The notes: a model not told the origin generated them from the sequence alone. A stretch of DNA of 64,000 bases from Histoplasma ohiense (GCA_017607445.1 JAEVHH010000005.1:1245001-1309000), one strand, 5' to 3'. Shown: positions 30,612 through 43,230, counted from the first letter of the stretch. Numbers and translations are program-made.

Positions 30612-31713
30612 ATGTTTTTAGATATCAAAATGAACTACAAACAATTCTACAAACACCCACTGCATTCAAACACAGTGGATGATAACTTAGATCTACAAAG
30701 CATTCTTCAGCAACAGATGCTACAGATGACTGAATTGCAACAACAATTTACTGAAATGAGCACTTCTGTGTTCACTGTTTCTTCTACACTCACATCTCAC
30801 AAAAAGCTCTCAAGAGAGAAGCTTTCAATTCTCAATAAATATGAGGGAGATCTAGTGCTCTATCTTGTGTGGAAGTCAAAAGCAAATGTCAAATTGGATA
30901 TTGACAGACAAACAATAGACTCACTATCCAATCAAGTGTGATATATTCATAGCAGATTGAATGGTGATATGTTAGCAAAATTTCAACCCTGGATGAGTCA
31001 TTGCCAGAATCATCAGTGTACATCAGAGTTAGTCTTTTGACAACTCAACTCCTTCTTTCTCAATTCTATGCTTCAAATCAAAGCATTAGACTGGCTTAAT
31101 CAGACTTGTCAGATGAACATTGTGTTGACAACTTATCTTTCTGAATTCAATCACAAACTTCTAGAAGCAGATGGGCAAGACTGAGATGATGCTGTCAAGA
31201 TCAATATGTTGTTCAAGAACTTGAACTTTCAGTTGCATAACTGAAATGTAGAGTGTTCAAAGCTTTTAATATACAGTGAATTCTGTGCTGATCTTTGTCT
31301 GTTGAACAATGATCTGTCTCAGTTTCACATGCTTCAAAATCACAGAAGATTCTGTTGAACAAATGCATACATTCTGAATCACTCTGCAGTGCCCCTCATC
31401 TCTGAATCAGAATCAATGAACTGAGTCTCATATATAAACACAAATCATCTGAGGATTCTCAATGTCTCAGAAAAGAATATCATCAATCAAATCATCAGAG
31501 AAGTCTGCATACACTGTGATAAATCAGAGCACTTTGCAAATCAATGTCTGAATGCAATTGCTCTGAATAAACCCCTCATATATGTAAATGCTGTGTCATC
31601 TGTGGATAGACAAGAACAGGGAAAAGATGAGCTCTCACTCTAAAACATGAATGAGAGCTCAAGAAGCAGAAAGCTAGCTGAAGATTTGAGCAGAAGATAC
31701 AAGTGAATGCAAT
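30612..31713 (+). pseudogene. gag remnant of A1
   Basis: Begins about 380 bp after the LTR (ATG at 30612 or 30630; MNYKQFYKHPLHSN). A Gln-rich coiled stretch (QSILQQQMLQMTELQQQF) follows, then a capsid-like region broken by TGA codons. A CCHC zinc knuckle sits at 31506-31547 (CIHCDKSEHFANQC, CX2CX4HX4C, all four ligands present). C insertion ends it at 31713; the protease continues at 52711. Gag binds the element RNA and forms the particle; this copy is defective. Confidence 0.75.
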
Positions 31714-31984
31714 TGTAAGAGATGATTGTAGATATAATTATGAGAGTAGTGTGAAGTACACATGTAAGATGTTAAGAAGATAGCAATCTCTATTATTCAA
31801 AGCTAATTGTTAATCTTCTAATATCTATGGATATCAGTGAGTATTATATAGGCGATCATCATGTGCTACAGCTGTCTATGATGCTATATGCTATATTTCT
31901 TCTCATTAGTTCTGATGTGTTCTGTGTTCTTCTATTGCCATATAGCTATTTTCTAATATAGATATCTCTGTTGTGTCTATTACA
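31714..31984 (-). repeat. 3' LTR of C
   Basis: 271 bp. It lacks the CpG sites that the 5' LTR retains at its right end (for example CTGATGTG here versus CTGGCGTG). Confidence 0.93.
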
Positions 31985-32126
31985 ATTATCTCTCTTCTTC
32001 AAAGACCTGGTCCTCAGAGCTTCTTACTGTGACATGCGAAGTTCATAATATGTGCTGCATGGTTGATATTGTATGAAATTCACAGAATCAGGCTGGATTA
32101 ATTGTCAGGGTTAATTCCAAAGTGTT

Positions 32127-32394
32127 TGTAATGCACTCGTTTATTATTTCCTTATTATCTTCGCTTATTCTTACCTCTTTCCATTATACTCTCGCTACCA
32201 CTATTTCTATATGTATATATATATCGATGTATGTATTTCGCACATCTTCTTTCTCTTTCTTTTCTTCCTTAGCGATTAGCTACACTACGCTACGTTACAC
32301 TACTATACTATACTTTACAATATATTACTATTATCTCCGCTACGCTATAAACTATCTTCTGCTGTTACTCTTCACACTGTCACTACACCTCACA
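32127..32394 (+). mobile_element. solo LTR of family B inside C
   Basis: 268 bp, TGTAATGCACTCG..CACCTCACA, flanked by perfect GTGTT duplications (32122-32126, 32395-32399). It keeps many CpG (CTCGTTT, TTCGCTT, CTCGCTACC, ACGCTACG) and so is almost unmutated, although it lies inside heavily mutated DNA. Confidence 0.93.
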
Positions 32395-32800
32395 GTGTTG
32401 CTGTTTCAGAAGAACATTTTTCCATCTTCAGTGTCATTGCAGTTCAATCATAATTTAGACACAACTTCTGAACTTCTTTTTTTTGACTTTTACATCAAAA
32501 AATTGTACCCTAACAAAATCATCGCCATCATCACCATCAACAATTTTTTATTTAAAAAGAATACATCAATTTATCAAACAAAGTACACTGTATCCTTCTA
32601 TGTGATTTTTATTGTGAAATTCAAAGTTTTGATTGTGTGATTGCATTTTTCATTTTGGGTTGATTTTTGTGTTGTTGCAATTTCTTTGATCAATATTGCA
32701 ATATTGATTTCAATCTTCAACATCTGTTTTTCTTTCTTGTTACTTTTGCTTCTCCTTCTTCTTTGAACAAGGTCTTGGTACTGATTAAAGTTATGATAGA

Positions 32801-33942
32801 ATGTCAGAATCAGCTGTTTCTGTTGCTGGTTCAGAGTCTATGAAGAGTGATATGCTGTCTGTCATTGAGAGTATTTGCTTGAGTTGTCTGAAGAGATTGT
32901 AGAATCCTTCAGTATATTCTTGCTTTGTGAATAATGAACAGATACACTGTCATATCTGTCATATATCAAATAGAAGTTGTGCTGCTGTAAGTTTTCTTAA
33001 ACTGAGATTGTTTTGAATACTAATAAATTATAGATGTCTGAGTGCTTTCATGAAATCAGTCAATCTTTGATCAATGAATTTCATGAAATGCTGCTCTTCA
33101 ATGAAGTTTTAGATGAGAGATTTGCCATGTATCAAACTGCTGTTGTGAGGTTTGTACTTGATATGCAGATCTATAAGAATGCAGATGAAGTTCTAGAATT
33201 CTATATGAACTCTGATGATCTGTTGTCACAGCAGAATATGACATTTGATTATAGCAGCATTTCAGAAAGTGTATTTTCATATCCTGCTATTATATCAGTG
33301 TCATTCTCACTGAGTCAAGATCTTGGTACATTATTTGAGTTGACTGATAATGTAGATGAAGATGAGGAAGTGGACAGTCTTATTGAAGTATTAGAAAGAA
33401 ATACAGCAGTATATTGCTGTTATTGTATTTGATATTTGATAATGTCCCTCTGTCATCATTGTGAGTCTGCTGAGAGTCAATGCAAAAAATGCAAGCACTG
33501 CTTGATGATGAAGCACATCTGCATTTCAGTAAGTTATTATTCAAAATAGATGTTTTTACAGTATATAATATTAACTTTCTATTAGATGTCAGTGGATGCT
33601 GTTGAATTAACTCAGATGATTATCAACACTGCTGAGAATCTAATTGTCACTGATACAGATGCTTCAAACATTAATATTTTGCAGAGCACTGTGACTGCAG
33701 TGATTAGATTCTTTACTGTGAAGATTCAGAAGATTCAATGAGACAGTTCTTCTAAGACTCTGACTGAAATGATGATTGATGAGATTTTAATGATTACATC
33801 ACTGATCACAGCTCTCAGATCATTGTTGAAATGTTGTGCTTTGTCAGTTGAGAAAATCTGAGATAATAAGCAGGTTTGTCTTGATGACAATTTCTCAAAT
33901 AACACTGATCAAGCTGAGACAGATCTGTTTTTTAATCTCTGA
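32801..33942 (+). pseudogene. antisense intron-containing Cys-rich cargo gene of C
   Basis: Strand opposite to gag-pol, between the chromodomain end (about 34050) and the 3' LTR. Exon 1 is 32801-32986 (MSESAVSVAG..), intron 32987-33033 (47 nt, GTAAGT..TACTAAT..TATAG), exon 2 33034-33528 (MSECFHEISQSLINEF..), intron 33529-33585 (57 nt, GTAAGT..TATTAG) and exon 3 33586-33942. AATAAA follows at 33947. Both introns are phase 0 and keep one frame of about 346 codons. Only four internal stops occur (TAG 32900, TGA 33430, two TGA in exon 3), all one G:C to A:T change from sense. Exon 1 has a six-Cys motif (32876-32980) and exon 2 ends with further Cys pairs (CHHC, CKKCKHC). No family name can be given; a zinc-binding regulator or accessory protein is possible. 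Confidence 0.65.
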
Positions 33943-34049
33943 GTGAAATAAATATATTCAGCAGTCATTGTTATCTTCTTTATTTTCATTTACTGACTGA
34001 CTTCTGATAGATTTTATTAAACTGTTTCAAGTACTTCTGACTGTTCATC

Positions 34050-37000
34050 AAGTTTTCCTCAGATTCTCAAGAATTATCTGTGTCTGTACAATCTTTTCAT
34101 TTGACAAGATATTGTGTTTGACTGTGGTATTGATGTTTGTCTAATATAGCTTCAACTTCTCATTTCTCTTGCACATCTATAATTATCAGTTCTGCTTGCA
34201 GAATTTGTCCATCGCATGTGTGATAAGATTCAAGAAGAGAAACATGGAATACAGAATGAATTTCTTTATATTGCAGTATGAGTTTCAGTTTGTACATCTA
34301 TATACTGTGAATATCAATTATTTGAAAGAGACTCAAAAATCAATGATCTAGTTTAAATGAGAGTCACAAGATGGATATATTTTTTGCATGCAGCATTACT
34401 CAGTTCTCTATCTTAAAGTTTTTTGATATATGATGCTGATTGTAATACTTTTTCTCAGCTGCTTTGACAGCTTTCAGACATTCTCAGATCTTGTTCTCCA
34501 CTTGCTTCATTCATTTCACTTGTTTCATCACTGATTTTGATGCATCTATGCTTGGGGGTTCCACATCTATGCAAAGTTCAGTTGGTCGGCCGATCATTGC
34601 TTCAGATGATGTCATTTTTATTGATGTGTGGAAGATGTTGTTATATGCTCATTGCATCAGAGAAATTCATTCTATTCAATTATCTTGCTGGTAGCTGCAA
34701 TATGTGTGAAGATAATGTTCAATCATCTGATTCAATCATTCTGTCTGGCTGTCAGTTTGTGGGTGGAATGCTGTCAATAATTTTCATTGAATATGAAGCA
34801 GGTAACACAATGTCAATCAAAACTTGCTATTTATTAATGAATCTCAGTCACTAATAATATTCACAGATAGATCAAAGTTCTTCACAACTCTTTATACAAT
34901 AATATCTGCAAGTTCTTCTGCATCTAGCTCTGAAGATGTGGGCACAATTATGATTCATTTGATAAATAAATCAACAAATATGACAATAGTATTATAGATT
35001 TGACTTTTCTTTTTATTATCTGACAGATCTTCAATAAAGTCCATGCTAATTGTATGCCATTTCTTATCTAGCACTGAATGTAATTGTAGCAACCCATATG
35101 ACTTGTGCTGTGATATCTTAACACATTGACAAACATCACAAGTTCTCACATATTCTGCAATCTCATCACTCATATCATGTCACAAGTACTTGCATTTGAT
35201 CACTTTGATGATTTTGTCACATTCAAAATGATCATCTTGAGGATCATTGTGATTCATTTTCATTATTTCATATCTTACAGTTTTGTCTTGCAGTATATAG
35301 ACTTTATCATCTTTTCTGAACAGATCATCTTTATCTACTGCTCAGATTGAATAATTATCTATATTAGTATCACTCATCTCTAGTCTTCTGCAAAGTTCAG
35401 ATGTGCTGGTGTCTCTATTCTGAATCTGCAGTAAGAATTCAATGATAGATTCAGCTATCTCTTCACAATAGACTGTCTCAGACTCAAATATCTTGACAGC
35501 TAGAATTTATGACATCAGAGTCTCTAGATTTAACTTTATAACATCTGTGATCTTATTCTCATCCACAGATGTGTTCTTTATTCTGCAGAGATTGTTATCA
35601 TTGATAACTACAGATTTCTTCACTCAACAATTTTCATTAGCTTGCAGATCTTTTTGCATCATCTTGACACACTGATCTAATTTTGTATTTTCTTTTGTCT
35701 TTAGTGACTTAAAGATCCTCTTATGCAGCTTCTCTTACAGAGTAGAGAGCTCTGTCAAAAGAGCTGTGTGTTTTACAAAATCTGAGCAATGACTTGATGC
35801 ATCTGCAGAATTATTTTTCTCAGAACAGTGCTCTATTTCAAAATTGAATACTGAGAGTATTTTCATCCAGCAAATCTGACACTCATTTAGCTGCTTCATT
35901 ATCATGAAGCACTGAAGATTGACATGATCAGATAAAACAGTTATTGAATGTCTGCTATCATATAAGTAGTGATATCATTGTCTGAAAGCTTCTACAATCA
36001 GCAACATTTCTAGATCATATATTTGATAACATCTTTCTGTTTCTGTGAGCTTTCTAGATCAAAACACAATTGAGTGTCAGTGATCATCATTCATTAATTG
36101 TGATATTACTGCAGTGATTGCAACATCAGATCCATCTGTTTCTATACAGAGTTTTCACTGCAGATCAAAGTGAATCAACAATGATACTTTTGTAAAGCAT
36201 TCTTTTAACTGCAAAATTGCATGCTTGCAGTTTTCATCTAACTGAACAGATGTGTTATTCTTCCCTCTTTTTGTTTCATAATCTTTTAACAATTCAGTCA
36301 GAGGTGCTGTTATTATTGAGAATTTGTATATGAATTGACAATAGAAATTGACAAATTCTAGAAATATTTGCAATTCATTTATAGTTTGTGGTTCTGATCA
36401 ATCTAGAATTATGTTGATGTGGTGTTTCTCAACAGTAATGCTCTGTGTGGTAACCACAAAACTCAAAAATCCAATTTCTGTTGTGTGGAATGTACACTTA
36501 CTAAGTTTGATATATAGTCTCCATCGCCTTAACCATTCCAGCACATTCTTAACATGGACAACATATTCATCAAGTGTGTTTGAATAGATTACAATATCAT
36601 CAAGATAAGCCACACAATATACATCTAAAAGGTCACTGAGGGCTTTGTTGATATAAGATTGAAAGATTGCAGAGACATTGATTAGCTCAAAAGATAAGAC
36701 TAGATATTCAAAGTATTCATATCATGTTCAAAATGCTGTTTTTCATTCATCCTCTGCTTGTATGCAAATTCTATGATACACATCTCTAAGGTTCAGCTGT
36801 GTATATATTTTGGCATCTGCTAATCTATCAAGTATTTCATTTATTAAGGACAGTGGGTATTGATTCTTGACCATTATTTCATTCAATTCTTGATAATCCA
36901 CACAAAGATGCAGAATTCCATCTTTCTTGAGTGTGAATAATACTGATGCATCAGCTGGGCTCTTGGATGAACATATTCAATTCTTCTCTAACATTTTTTT

Positions 37001-37560
37001 GATATATTCTCAGAGGACAGAGAGTTCTTGAGATGATAAGTTATATATCAGTTGGTATAAAGGTTTCTTGCCAGGTTTGAAATCTATAACATGATTGTGA
37101 GGTGCATGTTCTGTGTCAGATATGTCTTCTCAGAATACATCAAGATAATCTTTATAATCATCTGAAATATTTGACTCAGTTGCTGCACTCACAGCTCATA
37201 ATGATAAAGCAGTGAATATAATATTGTCATCATCAATTAGTGTTGTGAATTCTTTAGCAGTATTCAGATGCATATGATTAATATTTGATGCTTTTCTATA
37301 GATTCAGCATCTTCACACCCAATCAATATCAGAGTTCACAGCTTTCAATCATGATATGTCTAAAATTACATCATATCTGCTAATGTCAGCTTCTTTGAAA
37401 TGGTGGAATCCTTCTCAGAGAACATGTTCATCATTGATAATCTTCATTGCAGCTCTTCATTGTTCATATAATTTAATCTTATGATTATCAACTGCTTCCA
37501 CTACTTTTGATTTACCTTCTGCCTTTGAGAAATATTTTGATGCCCAGGCATGGGACATGA
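34050..37560 (-). pseudogene. pol remnant of C: protease to chromodomain
   Basis: From high to low coordinates. Protease region: about 37560-37250. RT: about 37100-36400, with CVDYQELNEI and the catalytic YLDD intact in VAYLDDIVIYS. Connection and RNase H: 36373-35800 (FVNFYCQFIYKFS; IETDGSDVAITAV). Integrase zinc-binding segment and core: 35173-34600 (EYVRTCDVCQ, SMDFIEDLSD). Chromodomain: 34165-34050 (EVEAILDKHQ, QYLVK, then TGA, NS, then TGA). Three tryptophans expected in the chromodomain are TGA. Defective. Confidence 0.78.
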
Positions 37561-37699
37561 AGTTCACATTCATGTCAGAATTCACTAGCATTCATATCAT
37601 TGATCATCTCACTTCTGTCAGTATTCATATATTCATCATCAATAACTGTTTATCTTGCAGTCTAGTTGTTTGTATTCTCAATGCAGCAGCTGCTTCTAC

Positions 37700-38754
37700 A
37701 ATTGGAATTGTTGATTTTTTGCTTATTGAACTTGATTGCACTTTTCAGAGTGTAACATTCAACAATCATTTGCAATATGACTCTTCTTATGGCAGTGAGA
37801 ACACTTCTTCATTCAGTTATATTTATCTTTTTTGATTTGTTCAGTTGAATCTGTTTGTTTCTCTCATTTCCTCTTGTTTTGATGGTTGTTAGATTTATCA
37901 GAATGACACTGATTCTCTACAAATATCACAGATCTTTCTTTGCAAATAGCATATCATTGCTCTGACATATTTTCCTTGAGAGTCTGTAGAGTTCAAAGCA
38001 ATTCTTCATAGTTCTGAGGCTCTTGATTTCAACAGTTGAGTTCTGTGTGTAATATCTTCAACATCTTACTACACAAGTTATCCATTCTTTGTTCTTCACT
38101 ATATGAGGGTAAGTAGTACTCTCAGTCTTCAAGATATTTAGAGAAATTGTGTATCAATTGCCATTCTTGTTGTTTTATATCTTGAAACTTTTGACTCATC
38201 AATTGATGTTGGTTCTGTGGATTGTTAATTTGCATTTCTAAGTGTGATAGCATATCATCAAAAGTCAATGGTGTTGCTCCTCCACATCTCTCATATAATG
38301 ATACAAAATTCAACCATTTCTGCTTAATATGAGTGTCAAGATAGAGTTTAGCATCATTTATCTTGTGTTTCTTCTTTTGATAATATCAGTGGTGATGTGT
38401 AAAGAGAGTCAACATGCAATCTTTATAGTTCTTGAATTCTAATATATTTTTTCCTTGATAATAGTTCTTAATCTCTAACCTTGATGGTGTTTCATTATCA
38501 TTGTCTGTATTGTTCACAGATTGATTTTGTGGTGGTTCTGTGGTAATATTCTGAGTTAATTGAGACTCAATGAGAGTATCTTCACAAATCTGCACTTCTA
38601 ACTTGTTGAGCTGCTGTTGTGCATGCAGAATAGCTAATTACTGCTCTTGTTCATGAATTTGATTGTTCAACTGTTGCAAACATGCATTGTGATCATTGAA
38701 GGTGGTAGAGAATTCAGATTGGTTTTCAAGTAATCTTGTATGTGTTGAGATCAT
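37700..38754 (-). pseudogene. gag remnant of C
   Basis: Starts at ATG 38754 (MISTHTRLLENQSEF), about 105 bp inside the 5' LTR. A Gln-rich coiled coil follows (HAQQQLNKLEVQICEDT), then a capsid-like part (38313-38122, FVSLYERCGGATPLTF and LMSQKFQDIKQQEWQL) and a CCHC knuckle at 37803-37762 (CSHCHKKSHIANDC, all ligands kept). It is broken by TGA codons. Confidence 0.75.
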
Positions 38755-38859
38755 CTTGTGTGTTTTAACTAATGTTGTGTGTTTTAACTAACATTGTGTG
38801 CTTTATTGTAGGTGTGTGTAACAATGAACCACTCAAATAAAGTTTAGAGTGATTAGAAT

Positions 38860-39130
38860 TGTAAGAGATGGTTGTAGATATAATTATGAGAGTAGTGTGA
38901 AGTATGCATGTAAGATGTTAAGAAGATAGCAATCTCTATTATTCAAAGCTAATCACTGATCTTCTAATATCTATGAATATCAGTGAGTATTATATAGGCA
39001 ATCATCATGCACTACAGCTGTCTATGATGCTGTGTGCTATGTCTCTTCTCATTAGTTCTGGCGTGTTCTGTGTTCTTCTATCGCCACATAGCTATTTCCT
39101 AATATAGATATCTCCGTTGCGTCTATTACA
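38860..39130 (-). repeat. 5' LTR of C
   Basis: 271 bp; CpG sites are preserved toward its outer right end (GGCGTG, TATCGCC, CTCCGTTGCG). Confidence 0.93.
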
Positions 39131-39140
39131 GCAATCATGA

Positions 39141-39674
39141 TATAACAGACATACTTTGATTAACGATTTGGTACTATTCTAATTACAGATTACAAATTGA
39201 TTAAGAAAAGAAAGAGAAAAAAAATCAGAAGAAAAGGTTGTACAAAGAGGGTTCTTATAGAGAAAGATTCAGAACAGAAGAATATCAGAAGCTGCTTTAC
39301 AGTGAAGTGTGAAGTGGAAGAACATTAAGAGATACACATAAGAATTATTAGAAGCTACACAAGTGCAGAACATGAGATGAGAGAATCATTGAGAGCTATA
39401 TGAAAGAATCATTAGAGACTATACAAGCACAGAACACAGAGTGGGAGAATGTAAGAAGCTATATGAAAGAATCATTAGAGACTACACAAGTGCAGAGCAC
39501 AGAGTGAAAGAATGTTAAGAGCTACACAGAAGAATTGTTAGAAACTACACAAGTACAGAGCATGAAGTGAAAGAATATTGAGAATTACATGAGATCACAA
39601 CAGTCAGAAACAAGCAGATGCAGAAGAGAAGTTGATTGCATAAGTTAATTACTAACAGATGCTAACTCATCACA
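39141..39674 (-). repeat. 3' LTR of A2
   Basis: 534 bp, TATAACAGAC..ACTCATCACA on the plus strand. It contains 63-bp tandem units (39340-39560). Confidence 0.92.
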
Positions 39675-39699
39675 TTATCCCCCTCTATCAGAGTAAGTG

Positions 39700-42600
39700 A
39701 GGACTCATAGATATTGAGGGCAGCAGTGTTCTTCAAGACAGACACAGATTCCCAGATCAGATGATCATATTCTACTCATTTGATGAGATATTCACAGCAG
39801 CAGCAGTTGGTTCTATTGTCAAGAATTGCTTCAATTTCCCACTCAAGTTTGTTGTCTTCTTCTACAATGACAGATGACTGTCAATTGAAGATTCTCTGTG
39901 AGGAGAATGGATTCTTGACTGCAGATTGGAGCAGGTTTGTATGAAAGATGTTGTGAATGTCAGACAGAGTGTCAAGTTGATAATCATGTGTGTCTAGCAT
40001 TTTCTTCACTGTATATTTGATATAGCAGTAATCTAATATATACAAGAAGTGATCTATTCTTATGTTCTTGAGATTCAGTCAGATTTTGTCTTCTATATAA
40101 TATCAAGTCACAGAATTTCTTCTGATGTTTGTTTGATTTTTGTAATTTTGCTGAATGCTGATCATTGAAGCTTCTGCTCATTCACAGATTTTCTTCAGCT
40201 TGCTCACAATATTCTCTGTCATCTGTATGAAACTGCAGATGTACATGATTTCTCAGAGAGTCTCAGAGAAGTTCAGAACCTCTAAGTTGTATTCATATAG
40301 AAGAAAGAATGAGCTTACATCTGTTATAGCAGAATCTCAATCATTAATCACAATCTCAGTATATGACAGCAGATTGCTTCAGTTGTCTTGTGTGTAATTG
40401 CAGAACTTACAGAGAATGTTCTTTACTATTTGTATCATTTTCTTGATAGCTTCATCAGTCTCTGAGTGATATACTGTTGATAACTTTCATTCAATTCTTA
40501 ATAATTGACATACACAGACTCAGAGTGTGCTGATGAATTGACTGTCTCTATCTGACACAATGAATGAAGACAGACTGTGTATATGATAGAACAGGCTTCT
40601 GACAAAGACATCTGCAACTACTTCAGCATTCATCTTGTCACAGAACTGTAGTATTACACTCTTGCTGAGTCAGTCAACAATGACTAGAATGTTTGTAGAA
40701 CCTTCACTCTTGGGCAAGAAAACTGCAAAATTGATAGCTATATCACATCAAATTCAGTTAGAAACAGATAGAGGTTTCAGTATCTCTTTTCAGTGTTCAT
40801 ACTATACTGTCACTGAGCTGCAGCAATCACAGTTGTGTACAAACTGGCATATGTCTTTCAATATATCTGATCAGTAGAATTCTCAGATGATGATGTTGTA
40901 TATGATTTCACATTCTGAGTGTCTGATCATTGATGAATCATGAATTTCTTACATGATTTGTGTTTATAGAGATTCTAAATCAGAGACTCATCATCTATCT
41001 CAAAAGTGTAAGCAGTTGTCATCATCAATTGAACATGCTGAGATATTCATTCTTGAGTATATGCTTGTGGGGAATCAAGATGCTCTGTTTTATATGACTT
41101 CAGTGACTTGTTGTCAGAATTCATCTGCTTCTGCTGCTAGCTTTCATTGTTCTTTGAATGAGGGTTCTTGAGCTCAGAACTGATTGACATGTACATGAGG
41201 TTCATCTGATTGTGTAGAACTTTTTATGATTATGAGGTTGATTAATCAATGCTCTCAGTGTTTTCATCTGTCATCTAAGTCATCAGATGATATATTTTGT
41301 TCTCAGTAGAACAGAGCATCTGCAAGAGTGTTCTCTACTTCAGATCAATAATGAATTGTGAATGAAAAACAGCTAAGAAACAATGATCAATGTATATGTC
41401 TTTCAGTGAGCTTATGAGTGGTCATGAAGTACTCTAAATTCTTATGATTGATAACAATCTCAAACTTTTCAATACTCATAAGTTTGAACTCTCATTCTTT
41501 GAGACATTGTATGATTGCTAGAAGCTTCTTGTTGTAGATCTTATAGTTGTATTCAGCAGATGACATTTTTTTTGAGATGAAGACACAGAGTTGTAGAACA
41601 TCTTTGTTATTATATTGCATCAGTGCCTCATCTACTATATAATCTGAGGTGTCTGTTTCAAGAATTGTATGCTTATCCAGATCAAATAATTGCAGCATTG
41701 AGATGTTTGTGAATATATGCTTCAGCTTTTTGAATGCTGCATCCACTTCATCAGTTCATTGAAACACAGTATCTTTCTGGGTCAGATTCATCAGTGATTG
41801 TACAATATCAGAGAAGTCTTTGATGAATCTTTGATAGAAGTTGACAAATTCTAGAAAGCTTCTAGTCTCTTTTATTGAGACTGATGTCTCTCAGTTGAGA
41901 ATTGCTTCCATCTTCTTAGAATTCATGCATACATCTTTTTCAGCTTCAATGATGAATTCTAGATAGATTGTAGACTTGATCTTGAAGTCACATTTATCAA
42001 TGTTCACTTGCAGTTTGGCTTTTTGTAGATGGTCAAGCACTTGTTGTACATGCTTGCAGTGCTCAGTGAGCAGTTCATCAGTGAAGATCAGAATATTGTT
42101 CATGTACACTGAGACAATCTCATCAAGCAGATCTTGTAGAGCTCAGTTAATGTATTTCTGAAACATGCTCAGAGCATTCACTAATCCAAAGGGGGTCACT
42201 GTTCATTCATATAATCCATAACACATATGAAAAATGATTAATCATTCATCATCTTCATTAATTCTTATCTTATAGAAGGCTGCAGAGATGTCAAGCTTTG
42301 TAAATCATTTTACTTTTTCTACTCATTCAAGTATTTTGTTGATGAGTGGAAGAGAGTATCAGTTCTTCTGCATAATCTTGTTGAGTTCTCAGTAGTCAAC
42401 ACAGAATCATAAGTCTTCTTCTGATTTCTTCACAAACAGTACAGATGCTGCAGTGGATGAGTTGCTAACATAAATGAAATCTTTGTTCAATAGTTCATTG
42501 AGTGTTTTTCATAGAATGAGAAACTCATCATGTGATATGCTGTAGAGAGAATCTCAGAGTGGTTGCAGGTTCTTACTGTTCTTCTTGATAAGCTTGATCA

Positions 42601-43230
42601 TATAATCTATACTGAGTTCTTGATGAGAAGGAAGCTTTTCAGCTTCTTTTTCATTGAACATATCTGTGAAGTCTTTGTATGATTCAGATAGTTTCTTGCA
42701 CAGTTTCTTGAGATCTTTGAGTTCTAGCTTTTCTAACACTTTTTTGATATTCATCATACTAGCAGCAAACACTTGGACATTCTTCTTCTCATGCACTTGA
42801 CAGATTAGTAGTTTGTACACTTCCACTGATATCTGAGTGAGATCAGCAGTTCTATTGACATCCTTCTCATAAATACAGTCATCTTCTGAGAAAATAAGAC
42901 AGCAGTTGTATGCATTCAACAAGGTTTCAAATTCTGTGAGTTATGATAGACTGAGTATTAGATCATACTCAAGATCTTGTATTTCATATACATATACATT
43001 CTTTTTCTTGTGTTCTTCTACATCAATATTAAATCTTATTATGTTGTAGGAGGTGGATTCTCTGAGGCTGTCAAATTCACTGAGTTTACACAGTTTGAGA
43101 AAGGGAATACACTGAAGCTTATGCTTCTCAACCAGCTGAATGTCTATAAGAGCATAGTGAAGGAAATCACTGTCTATCATTGCTCATATATTGACTAAAC
43201 TATTTACAATGACAGAGATTATGATTGCAT
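39700..43230 (-). pseudogene. pol remnant of A2: protease to chromodomain
   Basis: From high to low coordinates. Protease: 43230-42941 (MIDSDFLHYALID, with DSD where DSG is usual). Linker and RT: 42922-41891, whose catalytic box is YMNN instead of YMDD (VYMNNILIF). RNase H: 41746-41492 (ETDTSDYIVDEALMQ). Integrase: about 41050-40150. Chromodomain: 39860-39715 (LEWEIEAILDNR, EYLIK then TGA). Stops are overwhelmingly TGA. The mutated RT aspartates would abolish polymerase activity even without the stops. Confidence 0.8.

Larger units (their letters stand above)
31714..39130 (-). mobile_element. gypsy chromovirus family C, complete copy
   Basis: 7417 bp with identical-length 271-bp LTRs (31714-31984, 38860-39130; TGTAAGAGATG..GTCTATTACA) and a perfect GCAAT duplication (31709-31713, 39131-39135). 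The polypurine tract GAAGAAGAGAGATAAT (minus, 31985-32000) and pol order set the minus orientation. It carries gag with a zinc knuckle, protease region, RT, RNase H, integrase and chromodomain, then a plus-strand gene near the 3' LTR. A solo B LTR sits at 32127-32394. Confidence 0.93.
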
